Made by a program: the position numbers and the translations under genes. This document shows positions 35,899 through 44,998 of a stretch of 64,000 nucleotides of DNA, piece after piece. Under the pieces are notes generated by a model, which saw only the letters and a list, made by a program, of their open reading frames with translations, did no database searches and was not told the DNA's origin. The stretch comes from JBGSUZ01 sp963677505 (GTDB lineage Bacteria; Bacillota; Clostridia; Peptostreptococcales; Acidaminobacteraceae): contig CAXXWB010000017.1 in the NCBI GenBank assembly GCA_963677505.2, positions 62,001 through 126,000 of the forward strand, written 5' to 3'. Positions within the stretch are counted from its first letter, which is position 1; every line of letters starts with the position of its first letter.

Positions 35899-37002
35899 CT
35901 ACAATAAATCCAAAATATATCTTCCTATATTTTGCTGATTCATTCCTATTTTTACTTCTTCAATATTTCTTTTGATTTGGTCTAGATTTTCCAAATCATT
36001 AAGAGATTTTTCAATGACTTCTTTTAAGTCATCATCTTTGTCCATTAAAATACCAATGCCTGTGTCTTTGATAAATTTAATGTTCTCTTCTTCTTGACCC
36101 ACCATAGAGCGCTTTAAAACCATTGGAATTCCTTTGTTAATTGCTTCAAACAAAGTAGCACCACCTGGCTTTGTCACAATAATGTCTGAATCATCCATAA
36201 GTTTGGCTATTTCCGTAGTATACCCAAGAATTTCAATGTTTTTGTAATCACCATGGGCTGAGAGCTCATCGTAGAGGTCTCTGTTATTCCCTGTAATAAC
36301 CACCGTTTTAATATTTTCCATCTTTTCAAATCGATCTAACAACTCTGAACTGATTTTTACTTTGTCCATGGCACCGCCCATAATCAGCAGTTGTTTATAA
36401 CCCACTTCTTTATCCTCTCTCGGTACAAGGAAATCTTTTTTTACAGGTATACCTGTAATTTTAATACGATCTTTTTCAATGCCCTTACTCACCAATTTAT
36501 CTTCTATAACCTTGCAAGGTACAAAGTAAAGATCTGTATTGTTGTGAATCCACTCCCAACTGTCTACCACATCTGTAATAGTGGTAATGAGGGGAATGTT
36601 AAGGTTGTATTTGGCTTTTACTCTAGAAACAAAACCCGATCCCAGAGGAAATGTAGAAATAATAATTCGCGGATTTACCTCTTGAATGTATTCCGCAACC
36701 TTTTTCAAAAATATATTATAAATGACTTCATCAATAAAATTCTTAGGTGTATCTTTTCGAATACTGTAAATAACATTATAAATGCTCGGATGTTTTCTAG
36801 TTAATAGGTAATAAAAATCAAAGAAATATTCCTTAGTTTTTGGTGTCGATACCTCTAAAATGTCCTTTACAATAACATTCAAGTCATTATTTTCTTCCAT
36901 CAATTGTTCACTTATTGCATTTGCAACGGAATCATGCCCCATCCCAAAAGAGGATGTTAACACAAGAATATTAGATTTTCTCTCCATATGCTCCACCACC
37001 AT
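35899..37002 (-). CDS. MGDG/UgtP-type diacylglycerol glycosyltransferase (copy 2)
   Basis: The 367-residue GT-B enzyme has the MGDG-synthase N-terminal block VLTSSFGMGHDSVANAISEQ (residue 14 on), ITTITDVVDSWEWIHNNTD in the middle and the C-terminal nucleotide-sugar site VTKPGGATLFEAINKGIPMV. These enzymes add sugars from UDP donors to diacylglycerol at the inner membrane face. Its start overlaps the stop of the upstream paralogue (TAATG). An alternative ATG lies at 36987. Confidence 0.88.
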   Translation of the reverse strand: MVVEHMERKSNILVLTSSFGMGHDSVANAISEQLMEENNDLNVIVKDILEVSTPKTKEYFFDFYYLLTRKHPSIYNVIYSIRKDTPKNFIDEVIYNIFLKKVAEYIQEVNPRIIISTFPLGSGFVSRVKAKYNLNIPLITTITDVVDSWEWIHNNTDLYFVPCKVIEDKLVSKGIEKDRIKITGIPVKKDFLVPREDKEVGYKQLLIMGGAMDKVKISSELLDRFEKMENIKTVVITGNNRDLYDELSAHGDYKNIEILGYTTEIAKLMDDSDIIVTKPGGATLFEAINKGIPMVLKRSMVGQEEENIKFIKDTGIGILMDKDDDLKEVIEKSLNDLENLDQIKRNIEEVKIGMNQQNIGRYILDLL

Positions 37003-38126
37003 TAGACCAACACTTCTTCCTCAAGAATCAAATGACTCGTTAAGTCTACAATTTTGTCTACAGAATACTGTTTTGAAATACTCTGCATGTTTTCAATCAT
37101 TGTCATATATAAATCTCTGTCTTTCAGCAAATGATCCATCTGCATTTTAAGGTCATCTAAATCTTTTACCTGAATAGCTGCTCCAGAATTTACCAAGAAT
37201 TCTGTGTTTTCCGTTTCTTGACCTGGTATTGCAAAAGGAATAATCATAGGTATTTGTTTAGACAAGGCTTCTGTGCTTGTAAGTCCACCAGGTTTTGTAA
37301 CGACAACATCACAAGTGTCCATGAGCTGTGGTATGTTTTTAGTAAACCCTAAAATATCAAGTTTCTTAGCTTTTACCACGTCTTCATACTTTTCTAGGAG
37401 CATGTCTCTAAGATTTTGATTTTTTCCACATACCACAGTAAGATGGTATCTGCTATCGGACTCTACCGTAAGGGTTTTAACCACTTTGGCAATATCCTTA
37501 GACCCCATGCTACCACCCATAATCAAGACTTCAAAATTGTCTTTATCTTCAGCAGAAATAATACGTTCGCCACAATTTTGGAACTCTGCCTTGACAGGTA
37601 TTCCGAATGGGAATACTTTCTCTGGTGGAATTTGAAGGTCTACAAGGGTATCTTTAGTATATTCACTGCCCGTAATATAAGCATCTACATAAGGTGATAC
37701 ATAGGCATAATGGGCTTTAAAGTCTGTAACAACCGACAAGAAGGTACAGTCGATTTTATTTCTGGCTTTCAAATCACTGATAATTCCTACGCCAAATGGG
37801 TGCGTACTGACGATGACATCTGGTTCTACAGTTTTGACTTCCTCAAGAACTCTATTTTTAACCATGATCAATCCATATCTTAAAAATCGATTATTAAAGC
37901 TCTTTCGGTTGAACATGCGATACATTGCACCGTAAATGATTGGAAAATTATTTGCCAAAACCTTATAACCGTCTGACATAATAGTATTTAGGGCTTTGCT
38001 GGTCTCTTTAAAAAGATCCATCGTGTAAGGTTCGTATCCATACTCTATGAATTTATCAGCAAGAGATTTTGCAGCCTGATTGTGCCCTTCGCCCGTAGAC
38101 GCCGTTAGAATAAGCACTTTCTTCAT
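37002..38126 (-). CDS. MGDG/UgtP-type diacylglycerol glycosyltransferase (copy 1)
   Basis: The 374-residue GT-B enzyme begins MKKVLILTASTGEGHNQAAK at ATG 38126 behind AGGAGG; an in-frame extension to 38186 lacks support. FLSVVTDFKAHYAYVSPYVD and VTKPGGLTSTEALSKQIPMI are the acceptor-side and UDP-sugar blocks. It shares the family and a clearly related layout with the next gene. The pair may build mono- and diglycosyl-lipids in sequence, or a heteromeric enzyme. It is first in a three-gene operon. Confidence 0.9.
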   Translation of the reverse strand: MKKVLILTASTGEGHNQAAKSLADKFIEYGYEPYTMDLFKETSKALNTIMSDGYKVLANNFPIIYGAMYRMFNRKSFNNRFLRYGLIMVKNRVLEEVKTVEPDVIVSTHPFGVGIISDLKARNKIDCTFLSVVTDFKAHYAYVSPYVDAYITGSEYTKDTLVDLQIPPEKVFPFGIPVKAEFQNCGERIISAEDKDNFEVLIMGGSMGSKDIAKVVKTLTVESDSRYHLTVVCGKNQNLRDMLLEKYEDVVKAKKLDILGFTKNIPQLMDTCDVVVTKPGGLTSTEALSKQIPMIIPFAIPGQETENTEFLVNSGAAIQVKDLDDLKMQMDHLLKDRDLYMTMIENMQSISKQYSVDKIVDLTSHLILEEEVLV

Positions 38127-38322
38127 ACAACATCCTCCTGTTCTTCTCATTAGTTGATACAATCTGTGATATGCTAAAATAGACATGAGTCACCCTTGCA
38201 TCATACTATGTAATAATTGTATTATAGGCTTGACTTATTAAGTAGGGGTTTTAATTATATTAAATATATATTAATGATTCACCCAACTATTATACCACAA
38301 ATATATTTTTTTAGGAGTTGTC

Positions 38323-39606
38323 ATGAAACAACAGTACAAGTTGAGCGCATTTGTGGCATTTGCAACCGTTCTATTTGGTCAAATTTATCTAAGACCCTTT
38401 TACTCAGATTTTAGATTTTCAATGGGGGTTGTTATTTTTGGCGTGTTTCTTCTATTATATGACCTTAAATGGTACACCTACGCCTTAACCATTGGCTCTA
38501 TTTTAACCTTTCGAGTGGGACTGGCCGTGGCCAGCGGTGTTGGTTTTAACATAGCTGTGCAGACCCATTTTCCCGCTGCCCTTTACTATGCATCTTTTGC
38601 CATCATCTGTAATTTATCTTCTGTTAAGAAGCATTTGAACCCACCACTAGGTGCTATGATTATACTCTTCTTGGCGGACAGTATGTCCAACTGGCTTGAG
38701 TTGATTTTCAGAGGTGACTTAAGCTATTTGACTTTCAGCATAAAAGCGCAACCTTTATTTTTGACAGCAGCTTTTAGGACGGTGCTCATCGTCACAGGTT
38801 TCTTTCTCTTTAAATTTTACCCTGAGCTTTTCCAAAAAGAAGCAGAAAAAAGGAAAATGGCAACTTGGATTTTGACACAGTCCAAACTTTATAATGAAGT
38901 TATCTTTATCAACAAATCTGAGGAAGACATAGAAAAAGCCATGAAGAAGGCTCATAACCTCTATACCTCCACTCGGCACAACGAGCCCCTTCTTCCTAAA
39001 GAAATGGAAATTTCTAGTCAAGTTCTTTCCATTTCAAGAGATATTCATGAAATTAAGAAGGATTATCGCCGCATTCGCCAAGCGCTTCTTTCTTTTATTC
39101 CTAAAGACTTACCTCATATAAAACCCAGTGCTAAAGAATTGATCTTCTTTTTGTGCGATGATCTTGAAGCCTATGCGCTCAGCTTAAATAAATATATATC
39201 TCTAGATAAAAATATTGATGAAAATCTGCCCGAATCTCTTCTTTTCGATTACCTCAGTCTCATTAACAACTTAATTGTCAACGCGATTGATGCAATCCCT
39301 TATTTTGGCTGCATTCGATTGAGACTGAACTGTACAGATGCTATTTGGCACTTGTTTGTCAGTGACGACGGAGAAGGCATTACCTCTGATGATTTGAATT
39401 ATATATTTGACCCAGGCTATTCGACAAAATTCGACCCTTCCAGCGGTGAAATGTCCACAGGTTTAGGTCTTGCTCAGGTTAAATATATCGTTTCAAACGT
39501 TCTAAATGGTTCTGTTGAGGTTTCTTCAACGCTTGGTCAAGGCACCGTCTTTCACATAACCTTTTCTGTGGAATCACCTATATCGCCAAATATATCAACA
39601 CTATAG
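38323..39606 (+). CDS. Membrane sensor histidine kinase (GlnK/YcbA-like)
   Basis: The 427-residue kinase has about six membrane segments (residues 5-165), a linker and a dimerisation helix with the likely phospho-His in ISRDIHEIKKDYRRI near residue 242. A GHKL ATPase follows with N-box NNLIVNAIDAI, G1 SDDGEGI and G2 STGLGLAQVK. The layout and the linked YcbB-type regulator match the B. subtilis GlnK/GlnL group. The start follows TTAGGAG. It is divergent from the glycolipid operon. Confidence 0.88.
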   Translation: MKQQYKLSAFVAFATVLFGQIYLRPFYSDFRFSMGVVIFGVFLLLYDLKWYTYALTIGSILTFRVGLAVASGVGFNIAVQTHFPAALYYASFAIICNLSSVKKHLNPPLGAMIILFLADSMSNWLELIFRGDLSYLTFSIKAQPLFLTAAFRTVLIVTGFFLFKFYPELFQKEAEKRKMATWILTQSKLYNEVIFINKSEEDIEKAMKKAHNLYTSTRHNEPLLPKEMEISSQVLSISRDIHEIKKDYRRIRQALLSFIPKDLPHIKPSAKELIFFLCDDLEAYALSLNKYISLDKNIDENLPESLLFDYLSLINNLIVNAIDAIPYFGCIRLRLNCTDAIWHLFVSDDGEGITSDDLNYIFDPGYSTKFDPSSGEMSTGLGLAQVKYIVSNVLNGSVEVSSTLGQGTVFHITFSVESPISPNISTL

Positions 39607-39620
39607 AGGAGGATAATCCT

Positions 39621-40490
39621 ATGAGTTGCAGTTTTTATATAGTAGATGATGACCGTTCTGTGAGAAAAATGTTGATGCAAATCATTCATACCCATTTTGA
39701 AGAGTCCTCAGTCTTTCAAAACGACTCTCCTTATTTTTCTATTCAAGAAATACTCAGATTCCAGCCAGATATTGTAATTTTAGACCTTCTCATGGATGAA
39801 ATGGACGGTATTGAAGTTGCCAATCAACTACGGAAAAGTCTTTATAAAGGCCATATTGTTATGCTCTCAGAGGTCACTGACAAAGATATGGTTGAACGGG
39901 CTTACGATTCTGGCGTTAATGACTATATCAGCAAACCGATTAATGTGACAGAGGTTATCAATGTTCTGAGGCGAAACATTGAGAGCCTTCAGCTTAAAAA
40001 TTATGTCCGTTTGGTGGGTACACCACAAAGTTGCACTGAGATGAAATCTACGTCTGTTTTAGAACAGCAATTGCGCCAGAAAATCTCTAATATTTTTAAA
40101 GAACTAGGCATTGTGGGTGAACCTGGCACGGAAGAATTAATTTTTTGGTCTATTGCCGTGTTAGTAACCCATACTTCTTCTAGTGACATCAACAACCTTG
40201 CTGGTCTTTATCAGTGGCTTAAGGACTTCTATCCTCCCTACAACACAGATAGCATCAGCATTAAAGGCATAGAGCAAAGACTTCGCCGCCTTGTGCTGAC
40301 CGTCACAGAAAATTTAGCCCATATGGGCATTGAAGATTTTTCAAGTTACCGTTTTGAAAGATATTCCTCAGCATTATTCAATTTCAAAACAATCAAGCAA
40401 GAAATGGACTTTATTAGACAGCGTTCTGAAACTAGAGGAAAAGCTGATGTAAAACGATTCCTTGACGGTTTTATGAGTTTGCTTGAATAA
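39621..40490 (+). CDS. Response regulator with C-terminal YcbB domain (GlnL-like)
   Basis: The 289-residue protein has a receiver (VDDDRSVRKMLMQII; acceptor in IVILDLLMDEMDG; K in YISKPINVTE) and a C-terminal alpha-helical YcbB DNA-binding domain (about 150-285, KELGIVGEPGTEELIFWSIA). This combination is the GlnL group, which in B. subtilis controls glutamine uptake and use. It starts 14 bp after the kinase. A dicarboxylate/amino-acid symporter follows, its probable target. Confidence 0.88.
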   Translation: MSCSFYIVDDDRSVRKMLMQIIHTHFEESSVFQNDSPYFSIQEILRFQPDIVILDLLMDEMDGIEVANQLRKSLYKGHIVMLSEVTDKDMVERAYDSGVNDYISKPINVTEVINVLRRNIESLQLKNYVRLVGTPQSCTEMKSTSVLEQQLRQKISNIFKELGIVGEPGTEELIFWSIAVLVTHTSSSDINNLAGLYQWLKDFYPPYNTDSISIKGIEQRLRRLVLTVTENLAHMGIEDFSSYRFERYSSALFNFKTIKQEMDFIRQRSETRGKADVKRFLDGFMSLLE

Positions 40491-40590
40491 TCAGATTTAT
40501 GAAATTTATTTATTTCTATATTGTATAAAATTGTAGGATTTTGTAGTGGCCCTCTTATTCTTAAAACATAATGAATAAGGGGGCGTTTTT

Positions 40591-41880
40591 GTGAAAGGTA
40601 ATAAAATGACACTCACCGCAAAAATTTTTACTGGTCTTATTTTAGGTTTAGTCTGCGGTCTTGTACTTTACCCAGTCAAAGAAATACCATTTATTAAGGA
40701 TTTACTCATTGGATTCGGCTTTGACTTAGTCGGAAAAATTTTCATCAATGCCATTAAAATGATGGTAGTTCCATTGGTATTTGTATCACTTGTTGTCGGC
40801 ACCTCAGCTATGGGAGATATTAAGAAGCTTGGCCGCGTAGGCGGAAAGATTATGGGCCTCTATTTAATCACAACAGCAGCTGCAATTACTTTAGCAATTA
40901 CATTAGCGACATTTATCAATCCTGGTTTGGGCTTAGATATGTCAGCACTTGCTAAAAGTGAATATGCCGTCAAAGATCCAACACCTATCGTCGATGTTTT
41001 CTCTAATATGGTTCCTACTAACCCAATTGCTTCGATGGCTAATGCAGACATGCTCCAAATTATTGTCTTTGCAATTTTATTCGGAACTGCAATGACATTG
41101 GTTGGCTCTCGTTCTGAAAAACTTAGACATCTCTTCGAAGAAATCAATGACATCAATTTAAAAGTAGTCGAAATGATCATGAACTTAGCCCCATACGGTG
41201 TCTTTTGTTTAATGGCAAAAACATTCGCTACATTAGGTTATACAGCAATGCTCCCAATTTTAGCTTATATGGGAACCATTATACTTGCCCTTGTGCTGCA
41301 AATATGTATCGTTTACAATGGTTTACTGGTCAGCTTCACACGATTAAACCCAATTACTTTTATCAAAAAGTTCTGGCCAGTCATGTCTGTAGCCTTCTCC
41401 ACCTCTAGCTCAAACGCGACGTTGCCGCTCAACATGAAAACTGTTCATGAAAGACTAGGGGCTTCAAAAGAAATATCATCTTTCACCATTCCTTTAGGTG
41501 CAACAATTAACATGGATGGTACAGCTATCATGCAAGGGGTTGCAACTGTATTTATTGCACAAGTCTTTGGCGTTGGCCTTGGAATACAAGACTACTTAAT
41601 GGTTATTTTAACAGCAACCCTGGCTTCTATAGGTACTGCTGGTGTTCCTGGTGTTGGTCTTGTAATGCTTTCTATGGTCCTCCAACAAGTTGGTCTTCCC
41701 GTTGAAGGGATTGCCCTTATCATCGGTGTTGACCGTATCTTAGACATGAGCAGAACCGTTATCAATATTACTGGCGATGCCGTTTGTACTTTGATCGTTT
41801 CTAAATCTGAAAAAGAATTCGATGAGGATATTTATTATAACCGCAAAGAGTATGTATCGGAAATAGAAGAGATTGCGTAA
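40591..41880 (+). CDS. Dicarboxylate/amino acid:cation symporter (DAACS, GltP/GltT type)
   Basis: The 429-residue protein has the glutamate-transporter-homologue fold: eight membrane segments plus two re-entrant loops. The first loop carries the serine-rich AFSTSSSNATLP (about residue 268). TM7 carries NMDGTA, and TM8 carries IGVDRILDMSRTVINITGD with its substrate-contacting Asp/Arg and Asn. It imports glutamate, aspartate or C4-dicarboxylates with Na+ or H+. The GTG start follows AAGGGGG. It sits downstream of the GlnK/GlnL-like pair. Confidence 0.93.
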   Translation: MKGNKMTLTAKIFTGLILGLVCGLVLYPVKEIPFIKDLLIGFGFDLVGKIFINAIKMMVVPLVFVSLVVGTSAMGDIKKLGRVGGKIMGLYLITTAAAITLAITLATFINPGLGLDMSALAKSEYAVKDPTPIVDVFSNMVPTNPIASMANADMLQIIVFAILFGTAMTLVGSRSEKLRHLFEEINDINLKVVEMIMNLAPYGVFCLMAKTFATLGYTAMLPILAYMGTIILALVLQICIVYNGLLVSFTRLNPITFIKKFWPVMSVAFSTSSSNATLPLNMKTVHERLGASKEISSFTIPLGATINMDGTAIMQGVATVFIAQVFGVGLGIQDYLMVILTATLASIGTAGVPGVGLVMLSMVLQQVGLPVEGIALIIGVDRILDMSRTVINITGDAVCTLIVSKSEKEFDEDIYYNRKEYVSEIEEIA

Positions 41881-41898
41881 TCTCTAAGATTCACAGAA

Positions 41899-43786
41899 AT
41901 CGAGTAGGGGGAAAATGATTATTTCATTTTCCGACCTCTCACACCACCGTACGTACCGTTCGGTATACGGCGGTTCAATCGCATAAGTGCTTTAAGCGTA
42001 GTTGCTCGTACTGGGCTGGAAAGTCATAATAGCCAGCCTGTACGAGCTTTTCATTTGTGATGGACCGCGAAAGTACTGCACTTCCAGCTATTCGCCAGTA
42101 TCCTAGTCGGGTATTGCCCCATTGATACGCCTGCCATTCTGATATTCCAAGTTTCTTAAGATTCATCACCCTCGTTTTGGGTTTCTTCCATTGTTTCCAG
42201 ATATACATGCGGAATCTTCTGCGCAACCACTCATTCCATGACATGATTGTCCGTTTGATGTCAGCTACGTGATAGTAACCAAGCCATCCTCGGATGAAAC
42301 TCTTTACTTTCTCAAATACCACTCGCACATTCTTTCCCTGATTACGGCGTGTCAGTTCTTTCAGCTTCCTTTTCGCTTTTACCAAAGATTCACGGTGAGC
42401 TCTGATAAAGATGCCCTTTCCATTCTTCCCAAGACAAAAACCAAGGAATTTAAAATGTTTTATTGCTAAAACGCTGACATTTTTGCTCTTTTGGACATTC
42501 ATTTTCAGTTTCAGTTTACCCTCAAGATACTTACGACAGGTTTCCAGAAGGCGGTTTGCCGCTCGCTTGCTTTTCGCAAGTACCACAATGTCATCTGCAT
42601 AGCGAATTACCTTCACATCTCTGGATGCCATCTCCTGATCAAATTCATTCAAATATATGTTCGCCAGTAAAGGTGATAGAGGCCCGCCTTGTGGTGAGCC
42701 TTCTTCGGTTTTGCTGATGATTCCATTTTTCATGACGCCACTTTTCAAGTATTTCTTGATGAGTTCCGTCACACGTTTATCTTGGATATGTTTGCGTAGA
42801 AGATTCAGGAGCAGTTCGTGATTCAAGGTGTCGAAGTACTTCGATAGGTCTATTTCCACCGCGTGGACATATCCCTGTTCTGCATACGCCTTCACTTTCT
42901 GAATCGCCTGCTGTGCGCTTCTTTTCGGGCGGTAGCCATAGCTCCCTTCCGAAAAGAGTGGTTCAAAGATTGGTTGAAGCTTCTGGGAGATAGCTTGTTG
43001 AATGATACGGTCGATGACCGTTGGAATACCAAGCTTTCGTACACCACCATCTGCTTTTGGAATTTCCTTTCGCCTAACTGGGCTTGGCTTGTATCTGCCT
43101 TCCCGAATACTTTGTAGGAGTTCCTCACGATTTGCCTTTATCCAAGGAAGCGCCTCCTCAACGGTTAAGCCATCGATTCCCGGCGCTCCATGGTTACGCT
43201 TGACTTGTCTATAAGCCTTGTTCAGGTTTTCTCTGTCCAGTATGCTTTCCAGCAAGTCGTTTGCACCGCCTCTTTCTTTACCTTCCCGAGAGTTGGTGCT
43301 CAGCACTCCTACATACTCTTTGCGTTCCACGCCATCCCTTTGCAGGCAGTCCTTTCGGTATTCTGCTTTCAACACACCAACCTCCTTCTAGTTCTTAATC
43401 GAGACTTACGATTGTTCAGTCCTTCCCGAAAAAAAACTCGGTACTATGACCTCGGCTGACTTCTCACAGCAAGCTTTACTCCGTATTTCAGACTGTCTTA
43501 CTTCACGTCTGTGAGACCTCCCCAGGTAAGAACGCACTCTTTCGCTCCATCTATCTGCCACATTTACAATAATTAGTTTCGAGTAGTTATTGGACTTTGA
43601 CTTGAATTGCAGCCTTATCCCTAATTATTGCCTGATGTGATTTCTGTTCGTCAGACCAGAGCTTTGCCGCCGGCTTCCTTCAGATTCCACCTCGCGGTGG
43701 ACACCCTTGCCTTAAGCTATACACTTCCCACTACTAGGGCGTGTTCGGGACTTTCACCCGTTAGAGTGCGCCCATGCTGGGCGCAC
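41899..43786 (-). mobile_element. Group II intron (probable IIC) in the cheV terminator region
   Basis: Read on the minus strand the element begins GTGCGCCCAGCATGGGCGCA at 43786, a typical group II 5' end. It contains a maturase ORF and ends with a domain V-like hairpin (GAACCGCCGTATACCGAACG onward, about 41970-41930). A short domain VI follows, ending CCCTACTCGAT at 41899. Length is about 1.89 kb. It sits 6 nt after the cheV intrinsic terminator stem in the sense orientation, the hallmark target of class IIC introns. Exact ends are inferred from the GTGCG/AY rule. Confidence 0.88.
41975..43375 (-). CDS. ltrA: Group II intron reverse transcriptase/maturase
   Basis: The 466-residue protein has RT motifs RRKEIPKADGGVRKLGIPT, SYGYRPKRSAQQAIQKV, EIDLSKYFDTLNH, GSPQGGPLSPLLANIYLNE and the catalytic VIRYADDIVVL. 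A maturase (domain X) segment follows with FIRGWLGYYHVAD. No HNH endonuclease domain is visible after the maturase region, as in class C, D and E introns. The GTG start lies behind AAGGAGG. All catalytic residues are intact, so the intron may be active. Confidence 0.95.
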   Translation of the reverse strand: MLKAEYRKDCLQRDGVERKEYVGVLSTNSREGKERGGANDLLESILDRENLNKAYRQVKRNHGAPGIDGLTVEEALPWIKANREELLQSIREGRYKPSPVRRKEIPKADGGVRKLGIPTVIDRIIQQAISQKLQPIFEPLFSEGSYGYRPKRSAQQAIQKVKAYAEQGYVHAVEIDLSKYFDTLNHELLLNLLRKHIQDKRVTELIKKYLKSGVMKNGIISKTEEGSPQGGPLSPLLANIYLNEFDQEMASRDVKVIRYADDIVVLAKSKRAANRLLETCRKYLEGKLKLKMNVQKSKNVSVLAIKHFKFLGFCLGKNGKGIFIRAHRESLVKAKRKLKELTRRNQGKNVRVVFEKVKSFIRGWLGYYHVADIKRTIMSWNEWLRRRFRMYIWKQWKKPKTRVMNLKKLGISEWQAYQWGNTRLGYWRIAGSAVLSRSITNEKLVQAGYYDFPAQYEQLRLKHLCD

Positions 43787-43792
43787 AACTTA

Positions 43793-43826
43793 AAATCCCC
43801 TCTGAATGCTCATTCAGAGGGGATTT
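43793..43826. terminator. Bidirectional terminator between cheV and the symporter, intron target
   Basis: AAATCCCCTCTGAAT (43793-43807) pairs perfectly over 15 bp with ATTCAGAGGGGATTT (43812-43826) around a 4-nt loop. The group II intron begins 6 nt past it on the cheV side. Confidence 0.95.
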
Positions 43827-43879
43827 CTTATGCCTACAGGCAACTTAAATGGATTAAACTAGCACTGAATTAATTCAAA

Positions 43880-44803
43880 TTACATGCCATATACCGATTT
43901 TTCAATAGCGTCAATAAGTTCTACCAAATTACCAACTTCAGGCTTGCTGAGCTGTGCATCTGCGCCTACAGACTCGCCTTTATGTCTCAAATCTCCAGTA
44001 ATCAAAGATGAGAAGATGATAACAGGTAGTTTCTTCAATATAGGATCTTCCTTAATTCTTCTTGTGAGGGTATGACCGTCTAATTGCGGCATTTCAATAT
44101 CTGTAATCAGAATATGGAAATCGTCACTGTATCTTTCACCTAGAGTTGCCTTAACTTTCATAATGTAATCATAAGCTTCTTGACCATCATCGAAGAATCT
44201 CAAATTTGTAAACCCTGCCGTGGTCAGTGTATTTTTAAGGACCTGTCTGATCATTGGAGAGTCATCGGCTAAAATAAGCTTAGCACTTGAACGGTCTCTA
44301 GAGACCACATCTACCATTCTCGCTTCAGAAATACCTGTACTTGGGCTAATATCCATAACAATCTTTTCAAAATCTAATAACATAATGATATTATCATTTA
44401 AAGTAATGTTACCAATAACAAGGCTATTGGCAGTAATTTCACTTGGCTTAGAAATTTGCTCCCATTTGATTCTGCTGATGCCGAGAACCTCATCAATAGC
44501 AAAGGCAACCTTGAGCTTATTGAATTCACAGACGAGAATCATACTCTTGTCAATGTTTCCATTTCTAGCCCCTTCAAGGACCATATTCATATCCACAATG
44601 GTAATGACTTCTCCACGTATTAAAGAAATGCCAGGAACCGCAGGGTGCGCATTAGGAACCTTTGACATATTGTTTATATGAAGTATTTCTTTTACCTTTA
44701 CCACATTAATGGCGTAATGAACATTCTTTACCGTAAAATGAAGTATTTCTAATTCGCCTGTTCCACTTTCTAACAATATGCCTTCCTTATTGAACATCTT
44801 CAT
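43880..44803 (-). CDS. cheV: Chemotaxis protein CheV (CheW-receiver fusion)
   Basis: The 307-residue protein has a CheW-like coupling domain (residues 15-160; HFTVKNVHYAINVVKVKEIL; PGISLIRGEVITIVDM) fused to a receiver domain (about 175-305). The receiver has acidic pocket LADDSPMIRQVL, acceptor ILITDIEMPQLDG and K in LSKPEVGN. CheV couples chemoreceptors to CheA and helps adaptation. No other chemotaxis gene is nearby, so it is an orphan locus. It ends at the terminator targeted by the group II intron. Confidence 0.95.
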   Translation of the reverse strand: MKMFNKEGILLESGTGELEILHFTVKNVHYAINVVKVKEILHINNMSKVPNAHPAVPGISLIRGEVITIVDMNMVLEGARNGNIDKSMILVCEFNKLKVAFAIDEVLGISRIKWEQISKPSEITANSLVIGNITLNDNIIMLLDFEKIVMDISPSTGISEARMVDVVSRDRSSAKLILADDSPMIRQVLKNTLTTAGFTNLRFFDDGQEAYDYIMKVKATLGERYSDDFHILITDIEMPQLDGHTLTRRIKEDPILKKLPVIIFSSLITGDLRHKGESVGADAQLSKPEVGNLVELIDAIEKSVYGM

Positions 44804-44933
44804 TCCTCCTATCCCATCAGGATACTATTCTGCTCTATATATACCCATTAGAGCCTTAATAAACAGTATTTTCCCCTCTAGGTTGATTTTTTTGTCATAC
44901 CTTATGATTAAAAATTATACCATTACTATAGAG

Positions 44934-44968
44934 AAAAAGCGCTGTTGAATATTCAAACAGCGCTTTTT
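44934..44968. terminator. Terminator after kbl
   Basis: AAAAAGCGCTGTT (44934-44946) pairs with AACAGCGCTTTTT (44956-44968). It has A/T tracts on both sides and lies 30 bp past the kbl stop. Confidence 0.92.
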
Positions 44969-44998
44969 TTTGTATATTTTTTTAACATTTCAATTAAA

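Noticed and set aside
42863..43873. Several small ORFs within the group II intron on either strand
   Set aside because: They lie in structured intron RNA or antisense to the maturase and resemble no intron-encoded protein.
44220..44681. Plus-strand ORF of 153 codons inside cheV
   Set aside because: It is antisense to a fully recognisable CheV and has no independent support.
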